Source of the DNA: Candidatus Daviesbacteria bacterium
Lineage (GTDB): Bacteria; Patescibacteriota; Microgenomatia; Daviesbacterales; UBA10151
NCBI GenBank assembly: GCA_016186985.1
Contig: JACPKO010000028.1
Location: 1-7,639, forward strand
Length of the DNA: 7,639 bases
Direction of reading: 5' to 3'
The position numbers and the translations under genes were made by a program. Positions 1-4,306 of this stretch are shown in pieces. Position 1 is the first letter of the stretch. Each line of letters opens with the position of its first letter. The notes under the pieces were generated by a model that did no database searches, was not told the origin of the DNA, and saw only the letters and a program-made list of their open reading frames with translations.

Positions 1-201
1 CATCGGTCTTGTTGCGGTTATGTTGCCCGGAGTACGGCCCAACATTTCTTTAGCTTCATTGCCAACAGCCAAAACCCGGTTGTCAATTGTAGAAACCGCC
101 ACAACTGAAGGCTCGTTTAAGACAATACCCGAGCCGGCTAAATATACCAGTGAGTTGGCAGTACCTAAATCAATTCCTATACGTTTGCTGAATTTGAACA
201 T
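1..201 (-). CDS. mreB: Rod shape-determining protein MreB, N-terminal part (runs off the left edge)
   Basis: MreB is the bacterial actin homologue that polymerises under the membrane and directs cell-wall elongation. Only the first 67 codons lie in the window. The ATG is at 201-199 and the frame stays open to base 1. The protein starts MFKFSKRIGIDLGTANSLVY. IGIDLGTAN (residues 8-16) is the actin/Hsp70 phosphate-1 loop, and GIVLNEPSVVAV (about 25-36) is the characteristic next MreB strand-helix. The short FKFSKR leader fits the membrane-binding N-terminus of MreB. The start is clear because the family's usual N-terminus begins here. No Shine-Dalgarno sequence is visible upstream. It lies 129 bp downstream of the PEGA gene on the same strand, separated from it by a terminator-like hairpin, so it probably has its own promoter. 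The family call is very secure. Confidence 0.97.
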   Translation of the reverse strand, partial: MFKFSKRIGIDLGTANSLVYLAGSGIVLNEPSVVAVSTIDNRVLAVGNEAKEMLGRTPGNITATRPM

Positions 202-330
202 AGAAGTCTAGCTAACTTAAGTTACCTACGTATCTTAAGTTACTTATCACCCTATCTCAAGATATACTAAGTAGATCAAAAACACTAAATTAAGTTACTT
301 AAGAGGCTTAAGACACTTAAGTGACTTAAT
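202..330. repeat. Intergenic cluster of CTTAAG words
   Basis: The mreB/PEGA gap holds five CTTAAG hexamers (at 216, 234, 298, 307 and 316). Two occur as the direct repeat CTTAAGTTAC (216-225 and 234-243) and one within the palindrome CACTTAAGTG (314-323). The same CTTAAGTTAC word recurs at 5941-5950 after the metallophosphoesterase gene. The right half forms the hairpin annotated separately. The left half, next to mreB, shows only direct copies and small palindromes. The function of the left half is unknown. Confidence 0.6.
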
Positions 331-332
331 TT
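278..332 (-). terminator. Probable intrinsic terminator of the PEGA gene
   Basis: Read on the minus strand, the arm at 332-316 pairs with the arm at 303-287 over 17 bp with one mismatch. The loop is 12 nt (315-304). It is followed after four bases by a run of five T (282-278). The stem begins inside the TAA stop codon of the PEGA gene (333-331). This is the only intergenic hairpin in the window that has a T-tract on the coding strand. The stem is A/T-rich, so its efficiency is uncertain. Confidence 0.55.
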
Positions 333-1515
333 ATTTGAGATTTATCCCGTAGAGATTCGGTTCAGAAGCTGTTTGGGTCGGCAAAGAAGATATTACAACC
401 AGCCGTGAACCATCCGGCCAGGGAACAACTATTTCCGGAGCAATCGATCCGAAATAAATTTCCGCTTTATTGGTACCGTCAATTTCAATTATTGAAATTC
501 TGACCGGAGTAAATTGATCCTTGATTGTAGAAGGGACCGGACTTCCGCTTGGGTTAGGTTTAGGCGAAGCTTCTGCGACTTCAAGCATTACCAGATGTTT
601 TGAGTCAGGTAAAAATTCATAACTTGAGGCTTTCGGCAAATCGAAGTTTCTCTTAAAACTCAGGTCGTTTAATTTATAGTTACCATCTGAGCTTTTATAC
701 AAAACTTTAGTCTCGTCAGGAGACCATTTCAGCAAAGCCGAATTTGAAGCAGTTTTACGCAAAGTCAAATCAGTAATTTGCTCAAGCTTTGTTAATTTAT
801 TCTTATTTTCAGTTTCATCCCAGGATTTTAGAGTTGCCTGGTAATTTGCAGTTATATCTCTTGGAATATCATTTAATCTATTGATGTCCAAAAGCAGTTT
901 CCGCTCCGGCAGGTCAACAAATATTTGAGTTGAATCCGGAGACCAGCGGTATGAAGCTTTAGAATAATCAACCCCGTTTGATTGAACTAACTGCCTTTGT
1001 ACCTCGCCCCCTCCTAAACCGATTCCCCCGGGGTTATCCATCACCCAGACCCAGATTCCGGATTTTTTTTCAGCCACAGCCCCACCTTCAAGGCCGTTGG
1101 GAATAATATACATCAGCTTCAAGTTATCCGGTGAAAGGACTGCCAAATCAACACCTGAGTAAGTGATCGGGTAGATTGTCGGGATTGACCGGAAAAGCGT
1201 GGCTTTAATCTCGGAAACCAACCCCTGGGTGACCTCAATATCTTTTTCCCAGGGAATATAACCTTCCTTAACAATCCTAACCTTATAGGTTTTTGGCGGC
1301 AGCGAGGTGATGTTGTCGTCTGTTGCCGTAGTTAAATGCCCGTCAAGATAAACTGATGCCTGGTCAGGAATAGAGGAAACCGAAATTATTCCTGTTCCGG
1401 AAAATGTCCCGGTATCAGGCTGGTACCGGTAGCCTTTAGCCAAAAATATCGCACCACCCGCTATAACAACAATCACTATTAAGCTTAGTACTGTAAATAG
1501 AAACCTTTTGTTCAT
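331..1515 (-). CDS. Membrane-anchored PEGA-domain protein with C-terminal TolB/WD40-like beta-propeller
   Basis: This is a 394-residue protein of unknown exact role, probably a surface or envelope scaffold. Residues 5-26 form one hydrophobic N-terminal helix (signal anchor). Residues about 43-110 match a PEGA domain: GIISVSSIPDQASVYLDG, then PPKTYKVRIVKEGYIPWEKD, the usual strand-turn-strand with Y/GY and W. After residue 120 there are repeated blade-like motifs: SPD at 128-130, WSPD at 191-194, WSPD at 264-267, LPD at 302-304 and WPDG at 366-369. These are typical of TolB/WD40-like propellers. A Pro/Ser-rich linker sits at 316-330. The ATG at 1515 directly precedes the hydrophobic helix. There is no Shine-Dalgarno sequence, but TATACT lies seven bases upstream. 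PEGA plus propeller proteins on a single anchor are common in CPR genomes. Ligand and function cannot be read from the sequence. Confidence 0.85.
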   Translation of the reverse strand: MNKRFLFTVLSLIVIVVIAGGAIFLAKGYRYQPDTGTFSGTGIISVSSIPDQASVYLDGHLTTATDDNITSLPPKTYKVRIVKEGYIPWEKDIEVTQGLVSEIKATLFRSIPTIYPITYSGVDLAVLSPDNLKLMYIIPNGLEGGAVAEKKSGIWVWVMDNPGGIGLGGGEVQRQLVQSNGVDYSKASYRWSPDSTQIFVDLPERKLLLDINRLNDIPRDITANYQATLKSWDETENKNKLTKLEQITDLTLRKTASNSALLKWSPDETKVLYKSSDGNYKLNDLSFKRNFDLPKASSYEFLPDSKHLVMLEVAEASPKPNPSGSPVPSTIKDQFTPVRISIIEIDGTNKAEIYFGSIAPEIVVPWPDGSRLVVISSLPTQTASEPNLYGINLK

Positions 1516-1522
1516 CTGTTTA

Positions 1523-1528
1523 AGTATA
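1523..1528 (-). promoter_or_regulatory. -10 box of the PEGA gene, leaderless arrangement
   Basis: TATACT on the minus strand lies seven bases before the ATG at 1515, followed by TAA as at the cohesin-like gene. TTTAAC lies 16 bp further upstream as a weak -35. With the usual hexamer-to-start distance, transcription would begin at or one base from the ATG. The sortase and cohesin-like genes show the same arrangement. Confidence 0.45.
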
Positions 1529-1539
1529 TGATATTAAGG

Positions 1540-1665
1540 CAAAAGTTAAAAGGCAAAAGTATGGAATTTTACTTCGTAAAAATTAATAAACATAGCTTGC
1601 GGTCTTATAATTTAAGTTTTGCTTGCAAAACTTTCTTAGTTTTGACTTTTGAATTTTACCTTTTG
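1540..1665. repeat. Intergenic inverted repeat with nested hairpins between sortase and PEGA genes
   Basis: The arms 1540-1560 and 1645-1665 are inverted copies matching at 18 of 21 positions (CAAAAG-type words). Inside lie a TTTTAC/GTAAAA hairpin with a TTC loop (1567-1581) and a perfect AAGTTTTGC/GCAAAACTT inverted repeat (1614-1633). There is no T-tract on the minus strand after these stems, so a classical intrinsic terminator is not supported. The element fills nearly the whole 159-bp gap. A transcript end or an inert repeat are both possible. Confidence 0.6.
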
Positions 1666-1674
1666 ACTTTCTTT

Positions 1675-2403
1675 TCAGCTTCCCGCCAGCTTTGCCCTGA
1701 CAATTAATCTTTTTAAGACTGTTCCGGGAGGGTCGCAGGTTTGCAGAGTCAATACCGGTTTATCATACCTGTTTGTATAGAAACTAATGTCAGAGGCTTC
1801 TGTAATTGTTTTATCAAAAACAATATAATCGAACCGCCTGTTTTTATAAAAAACAATTACCCTGTCCCCGCTTTCAAGCTCGCGAAGCAAATAGAATATG
1901 GCATTATAGCGGGTAATATTCCAGGGTGCATCAGTTGAATGTGAGAATAAAAACAAATTACCGTCCTCGCCAGGCTCAGTCGAACCCTTTGCTTGGGCAA
2001 TACCCTCTTTCAAGGCTGCGACGTAATCTTTCTCGATACCCGGATCAACCTGGGGGACAATTTTAGCATTGGCATTGATTTTTTCAATAACCAGGCCAAA
2101 CTCAGTTGAAACAGGTTTGATCAGATCTTCTCCGGATGCTGCAACATCCCCAAAGCCTTCCAGAGCTTGAGGTTCCGGGTTTGCCCCGCCTTCTAAAATG
2201 TCCTCAGACTGAATCTGTCCCTGCGAGGTTATGACTGTTTGGGCCAGCTGATGTTTCTTGCCGGTAATTTGGTCAAGACGGTAATTTATTTCAACTGATA
2301 ATACAGGACCAAACTGGGCCAGCATTATGATAAAACCGGTAATTATTGAAAAATAAGTAAAAAATCTGATTAAAAATATTTTCTTAAATCTTTTAGAGGC
2401 CAT
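1675..2403 (-). CDS. Sortase (LPXTG-type transpeptidase family)
   Basis: Sortases are membrane-tethered cysteine transpeptidases that cleave a sorting signal and attach surface proteins to an acceptor. This one has 242 residues. A hydrophobic N-terminal helix (about 10-36) acts as signal anchor, followed by a Gln/Glu-rich linker (about 45-100) and the sortase barrel (about 100-242). The catalytic triad is visible: His155 in FLFSHS, Cys223 in TLQTC, and Arg232 in the KRLIVRAKL strand. The TLxTC-to-R spacing is normal for the family. The start at 2403 gives the expected basic residues (MASKRFKK) before the helix. It begins 17 bp after the FMN reductase-like gene, and that gap also contains a TATACT box, so it may have its own promoter. 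No LPXTG-like protein is seen in the window, so its substrate is unknown. The class cannot be assigned safely. Confidence 0.93.
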   Translation of the reverse strand: MASKRFKKIFLIRFFTYFSIITGFIIMLAQFGPVLSVEINYRLDQITGKKHQLAQTVITSQGQIQSEDILEGGANPEPQALEGFGDVAASGEDLIKPVSTEFGLVIEKINANAKIVPQVDPGIEKDYVAALKEGIAQAKGSTEPGEDGNLFLFSHSTDAPWNITRYNAIFYLLRELESGDRVIVFYKNRRFDYIVFDKTITEASDISFYTNRYDKPVLTLQTCDPPGTVLKRLIVRAKLAGS

Positions 2404-2409
2404 AATGAT

Positions 2410-2415
2410 AGTATA
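2410..2415 (-). promoter_or_regulatory. -10 box of the sortase gene, leaderless arrangement
   Basis: TATACT on the minus strand is exactly six bases before the ATG at 2403, within the 17-bp gap after the preceding gene. No convincing -35 box is seen. The spacing places the predicted first transcribed base on the A of ATG. Confidence 0.4.
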
Positions 2416-2420
2416 CGGTA

Positions 2421-3002
2421 TTAAGTATTAAGGGCTTCGTTTCTTGCAGTTTTTAGAGCATTTGCCCACCAGAGGAGTTCTTCCATGAGCTTGACCAAAC
2501 GCTCATCGAAGTGTCCCTTTAATAAATTACCCTGCTCATCAAGGGTATCTAAAACATAAGTAATATGAATTGCTTCCCTAAGCGGAGCCATTTGAAGCTC
2601 GATAACATTTTGTCTAAGTTGTTCCACCGCACGAACTCCACCCGCGGCATTAGGAGAGTAGCTAATAAAAGCAACAGGTTTCCTTACCCACTCATAATAT
2701 AGCCAGTCCAGCGCATTTTTTAAAACAGCGGATGTTCCGTGGTTATACTCGGGAGTGATAAAAATGAATCCATCCATTGAGGCTATTTTGGCTGACCATT
2801 TTTTGGCAACTGTATTCGTATATTCACCCTTTAGCCCCTCTGGAGAATTTGATTCATTAAAAAACGGCAAGGGATAATCTTTAAGATCAAGAAGCTCTAT
2901 TTCAACAGCCTTGAATTTGGAAAGTTGAGGCATAAGCCATTTAGCAACTCTACCTCCTCTTCTTATATCTCTTATACTTCCCAAGATTACACCAATTTTC
3001 AT
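2421..3002 (-). CDS. NADPH-dependent FMN reductase-like flavoprotein
   Basis: This 193-residue protein is of the flavodoxin-like NADPH-dependent FMN reductase family (SsuE/ChrR/azoreductase type). Members are cytoplasmic and use NAD(P)H to reduce FMN, quinones or other acceptors. Visible motifs are MKIGVILGSIR with the FMN phosphate-binding GSIR loop (8-11), PEYNHG (84-89) followed by SAVLKNALDWL, and GGVRA (121-125). Length and motif order match single-domain members. The start is set at the ATG at 3002 because MKIGVILGS is the canonical N-terminus. The frame stays open upstream for 54 more codons, but that stretch is Arg/Ser-rich and lies in a tRNA-derived repeat region. A TATATT lies nine bases before this ATG. 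It is 17 bp upstream of the sortase gene. The physiological acceptor is unknown. Confidence 0.92.
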   Translation of the reverse strand: MKIGVILGSIRDIRRGGRVAKWLMPQLSKFKAVEIELLDLKDYPLPFFNESNSPEGLKGEYTNTVAKKWSAKIASMDGFIFITPEYNHGTSAVLKNALDWLYYEWVRKPVAFISYSPNAAGGVRAVEQLRQNVIELQMAPLREAIHITYVLDTLDEQGNLLKGHFDERLVKLMEELLWWANALKTARNEALNT

Positions 3003-3050
3003 AGTTGTTAAAATATAAACTGTCTGGCGGCCCCGGCGGGACAATACGCC

Positions 3051-3068
3051 CTCCGACGTACGTCGGAG
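3051..3068. repeat. Perfect 18-bp palindrome in a tRNA-like T-loop
   Basis: CTCCGACGTACGTCGGAG equals its own reverse complement. It starts immediately after TTCGG of the outer tRNA-like T-loop. It is G/C-rich in an A/T-rich neighbourhood and is followed by ten more inserted bases before the closing T-stem strand. Confidence 0.75.
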
Positions 3069-3098
3069 CCGAACCCACAATAATCTGCGCCGTCGATA

Positions 3099-3160
3099 GG
3101 AATAAGAACCTCTCGCTTCGCTCAAGGACCTTGCCTTTTGCTTTAGCAAAAGGTCGAACC
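3099..3160 (-). repeat. T-loop insertion module, copy A
   Basis: From GGTTCGA (3160-3154) the minus strand reads an 8-bp perfect hairpin CCTTTTGC-TAAA-GCAAAAGG (3153-3134), then GCAAG-like bases, then the 15-mer GAGCGAAGCGAGAGG (3123-3109), then GTTCTTATTCC. Copy B at 4341-4402 on the plus strand has the same order and spacing. The hairpin is conserved by compensatory changes, while the 15-mer is identical. Confidence 0.7.
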
Positions 3161-3180
3161 TCATGCTTGTTCTAAAAATT

Positions 3181-3256
3181 TGGCGGCTCTGGCGGGAGTC
3201 GAACCCACAATCTCGCCCTTAGGACGGGCTTGCATTATCCATTATGCTACAAAGCC
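3181..3256 (-). tRNA. tRNA-Arg(CCU), CCA encoded
   Basis: A full cloverleaf of 76 nt including encoded CCA decodes AGG. The acceptor is GGCTTTG/CAGAGCC with one G-U. TA occupies positions 8-9. The D-stem is GCAT/ATGC with an 8-nt loop. The anticodon arm is AGCCC-GTCCTAA-GGGCG, with the anticodon CCT at loop positions 34-36. The variable region is AGATT. The T-arm is GTGGG-TTCGACT-CCCGC, and the discriminator is G73. The AGCCC-xTCCTAA-GGGC arm matches known bacterial tRNA-Arg(CCU). Oddities are an unpaired A27-G43 and a purine (G) at position 32. The gene sits inside a nest of broken tRNA copies and is probably read from the TATAAT box at 3342-3337, so maturation would require end processing out of a longer transcript. 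argS lies 4 kb upstream on the same strand. Confidence 0.92.
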
Positions 3257-3336
3257 AAATTTTCAAGGTTCTGCCGAAGGCAGGTTCTTATCCGGTGAGC
3301 TACGACGGCTTATATTCTACGAGGCCAAACATACAA

Positions 3337-3342
3337 ATTATA
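3337..3342 (-). promoter_or_regulatory. Consensus -10 box of the tRNA-Arg locus
   Basis: TATAAT on the minus strand lies ten bases before GGCCTCG, the 5' end of the outer tRNA-like shell. It is 80 bases before the intact tRNA-Arg. No strong -35 is visible. Its position suggests that the outer shell marks the original tRNA gene and that the intact tRNA is transcribed from this promoter. Confidence 0.45.
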
Positions 3343-3372
3343 CTATTATTGCAACCTATTTAATATTTGATT

Positions 3373-3420
3373 GAATAGTTTAACGTTTTTGAACGATCGT
3401 TTATTTTTATTAAACTATTC
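3373..3420. promoter_or_regulatory. 48-bp dyad at the 3' end of the regulator gene
   Basis: A symmetric site: GAATAGTTTAA (3373-3383), 8 bp, AACGATCGTT (3392-3401), 8 bp, TTAAACTATTC (3410-3420). Outer arms (11/11) and core (10/10) are perfect. It overlaps the last codons and the TAG stop (3417-3415) of the regulator gene. The same design occurs upstream of the gene at 3918-3965. This could be an operator or an element end. There is no T-tract pattern that would make it an ordinary terminator. Confidence 0.7.
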
Positions 3421-3915
3421 TAAATTATCAGACTCAAAAACTTTAACCCAATCCTTAATGCCAATGTCTCTAATATATTTTCTAAGTACATCTTTTAGAT
3501 CCTTTTTACTAACCCATACACTTTTCTGCCAGGGAGTAAATCTCCAAATCTTAAGTCTGGCTCTAAAAATATTACGTACCTTCCTCATATCTTCAGGGAT
3601 ATCAAATACCACTACTCTCCACTTCCCATCCCATTCCCCGGTTTGGAGTACTTTCATTAGGATTGCTTTATCCTGACCTGTCTGAGAAAGCCTAACGATC
3701 AATTTCTTACCATCTTTTTCAGTATTAATGTATCCTTTTTCTCTTAATTGTTTCAGCGCCAAAGATAAATTACTTTTTTTTAAGGGACGATCATAACCGC
3801 GAGCGTAAATATGAGTGTTGTATAAAAAATCTTCAACCCTAACATAACCATCAATGCTTTTTTCCAGAGCTTCCAGGATTAAATCTTTAAGCAATATTCT
3901 TTTCTTAGAAACCAT
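3415..3915 (-). CDS. PaaX-like transcriptional regulator with Cas2-like C-terminal domain
   Basis: This 166-residue protein has two parts. Residues about 5-80 resemble a winged-helix DNA-binding domain (NLSLALKQLREKGYINTEKDGKKLIVRLS: recognition helix and wing). Residues about 96-160 resemble the Cas2-like ferredoxin fold found in the PaaX family (WRVVVFDIPEDMRKVRNIFRA, then WQKSVWVSKKDL). Asp105 sits where Cas2 has its first-strand Asp. This combination is common in CPR genomes, where it is often annotated as Cas2. It is not part of a CRISPR locus here: no cas1 and no repeat array is present. PaaX itself is a phenylacetyl-CoA-responsive repressor, but no such pathway is nearby. The gene stands alone, bracketed by two matching 48-bp dyads, so autoregulation is likely. 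The start at 3915 lies just after the upstream dyad. There is no Shine-Dalgarno sequence. Nuclease activity is not supported. Confidence 0.82.
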   Translation of the reverse strand: MVSKKRILLKDLILEALEKSIDGYVRVEDFLYNTHIYARGYDRPLKKSNLSLALKQLREKGYINTEKDGKKLIVRLSQTGQDKAILMKVLQTGEWDGKWRVVVFDIPEDMRKVRNIFRARLKIWRFTPWQKSVWVSKKDLKDVLRKYIRDIGIKDWVKVFESDNLE

Positions 3916-3917
3916 AG

Positions 3918-3965
3918 ATACAGTTTAACATAATTGAACGATCGTCTGATTTTATTAAACTATAT
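3918..3965. promoter_or_regulatory. 48-bp dyad upstream of the regulator gene (likely operator)
   Basis: ATACAGTTTAA (3918-3928), 8 bp, AACGATCGTC (3937-3946), 8 bp, TTAAACTATAT (3955-3965). The geometry is identical to the downstream dyad, with one mismatch in the outer arms and one in the core. It starts three bases upstream of the regulator ATG and covers where a promoter would lie (TATGTT, eleven bases before ATG). Binding by the encoded winged-helix protein is inferred. Confidence 0.7.
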
Positions 3966-3982
3966 TGTAACCATTTCTTTAT

Positions 3983-4092
3983 GAAGCTCCACGGGCTTAC
4001 GCCCGTGGTTTCTTCTAGCTTCAAGCGACTAGGTCGCTTGTCCTCGTGCTGCGTACTCGGAGCAATCTTCATCCCCGGGTTTACACCCGAGG
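3983..4092. repeat. REP-like hairpin doublet, possible IS200/IS605-type remnant
   Basis: Three compact hairpins: CCACGGGC-TTAC-GCCCGTGG (3989-4008), CAAGCGAC-TAG-GTCGCTTG (4022-4040), and CCCCGGGT-TTAC-ACCCGAGG (4073-4092, one wobble). The first and third share an 8-bp stem, a TTAC loop and a following GGTTT, and lie in direct orientation 84 bp apart. G/C content is well above the flanks. Similar doublets are the substrates of REP-associated tyrosine transposases and of IS200/IS605 ends. No transposase is in the window. The rest of the 3966-4158 gap shows no gene. Confidence 0.45.
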
Positions 4093-4126
4093 TTTTAAGA
4101 TTAGTCGCTATATATGGGGTTTAGAA

Positions 4127-4132
4127 TATAAT
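4127..4132 (+). promoter_or_regulatory. Candidate -10 box of the tRNA-Pro locus
   Basis: TATAAT 27 bases before the first tRNA-Pro-like fragment. No good -35 is seen at 16-18 bp. TATATT at 4152 is closer but also lacks a partner, so the choice is weak. Confidence 0.25.
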
Positions 4133-4159
4133 ATGATACTTGAACGAAGGTTATATTTT

Positions 4160-4194
4160 CGGAGTGTAGTTCATCGGTAGAACGCTGCGTTCGG
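4160..4194 (+). pseudogene. 5' half of a tRNA-Pro-like gene
   Basis: CGGAGTG as acceptor strand, TA, D-arm GTTC-ATCGGTA-GAAC, G, then anticodon stem strand CTGCG and loop start TTCGG. C1 and the TTCGG loop are typical of tRNA-Pro(CGG). The tRNA sequence stops in the anticodon loop, where the GGCCTGCCCGCC repeat begins and folds as TTCGGC-CTGCCC-GCCGAA. No matching second half of the anticodon stem follows. It is a broken copy. Confidence 0.65.
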
Positions 4195-4306
4195 CCTGCC
4201 CGCCGAAGCCAACGGGGATTAGCGCAGTGGTAGCGCGCTCGGTTCGGGTCCGAGAGGTCGTGAGTTCAAATCTCACATCCCCGACAGAAGTTTTGGCGGG
4301 CAGGCC
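4193..4306. repeat. 12-bp perfect inverted repeat bracketing tRNA-Pro
   Basis: GGCCTGCCCGCC at 4193-4204 and its exact reverse complement GGCGGGCAGGCC at 4295-4306 lie 8 and 10 bases outside the intact tRNA-Pro. Each repeat abuts a broken tRNA-Pro copy, so the intact gene looks like a cassette flanked by inverted ends. CGGTAGAACGCT occurs in the copies on both sides (4175-4186 and 4306-4317). Confidence 0.65.
4213..4284 (+). tRNA. tRNA-Pro(CGG)
   Basis: A full cloverleaf of 72 nt decodes CCG. The acceptor is CGGGGAT/ATCCCCG (7/7, with the C1-G72 pair typical of bacterial tRNA-Pro). TA occupies positions 8-9. The D-arm is GCGC-AGTGGTA-GCGC. The anticodon arm is CTCGG-TTCGGGT-CCGAG, with CGG at positions 34-36. 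The variable region is AGGTC. The T-arm is GTGAG-TTCAAAT-CTCAC, and the discriminator is A73. CCA is not encoded, unlike the tRNA-Arg in this window. All stems are perfect, so it is probably functional. It is the only plus-strand gene here and lies between two broken tRNA-Pro copies. Confidence 0.93.

Larger units (their letters stand above)
3089..3309 (-). pseudogene. Middle broken tRNA-like gene with T-loop insertion, split by tRNA-Arg
   Basis: On the minus strand GCCGTCG (3309-3303) is perfectly complementary to CGACGGC (3095-3089). TA follows, then a D-arm-like GCTC-ACCGGATA-AGAAC and a CTGCC-TTC-GGCAG hairpin where the anticodon arm should be, with a loop too short to present an anticodon. 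The intact tRNA-Arg(CCU) (3256-3181) follows. The T-loop TTCGA (3158-3154) is interrupted by the structured module at 3153-3101, then CCTAT leads into the acceptor strand. The T-stem retains only about three pairs. The D-arm and CTGCCTTC resemble tRNA-Arg, but the original identity is uncertain. Non-functional as a tRNA. Confidence 0.5.
3025..3326 (-). pseudogene. Outer broken tRNA-Arg-like gene enclosing the other Arg-locus tRNA copies
   Basis: On the minus strand GGCCTCG (3326-3320) can pair with CGGGGCC (3035-3029), with one G-U pair, as a 7-bp acceptor stem. It is followed by G73 and an encoded CCA (3027-3025). TA occupies positions 8-9, as in the intact tRNA. The 3' side has a T-stem GTGGG (3078-3074) with loop TTCGG (3073-3069) and closing strand CCCGC (3040-3036). 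The loop is interrupted by 28 bp (3068-3041) that open with the perfect 18-bp palindrome at 3051-3068. There is no anticodon arm of its own, because the middle tRNA-like segment sits where it should be. Sequence around the T-arm and GCCGCCA end resembles the intact tRNA-Arg. It is almost certainly non-functional as a tRNA. The nested reading is an inference from base pairing. Confidence 0.5.

Noticed and set aside
20..211. Plus-strand frame at the left edge
   Set aside because: It is antisense to the MreB N-terminus, whose actin-type nucleotide-binding motif is unmistakable.
3003..3164. N-terminal extension of 54 codons on the FMN reductase-like gene (start at 3164)
   Set aside because: The extension is Arg/Ser-rich low-quality sequence read through a tRNA-derived region with hairpins. 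The canonical MKIGVILGS start is at 3002.
3025..3326. Functional archaeal-type or group I introns in the tRNA-Arg shells
   Set aside because: The outer shell has no anticodon arm when the inner parts are removed, and no group I core or bulge-helix-bulge was recognised. Relic nesting is the safer reading.
3180..3374. Plus-strand frame over the tRNA-Arg locus
   Set aside because: It is antisense to the tRNA and its shells. The resemblance to a protein start (AGVEPTISPLG) is a well-known tRNA mistranslation.
3371..3676. Plus-strand frame opposite the regulator gene
   Set aside because: It is the antisense of a gene with a clear protein family match, and its translation is Leu/Ser-rich without any recognisable domain.
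3373..3965. CRISPR-like pair of repeats with a cas2 gene
   Set aside because: There are only two copies, they lie on opposite sides of a gene, they are internally palindromic, and no spacers or cas1 are present.
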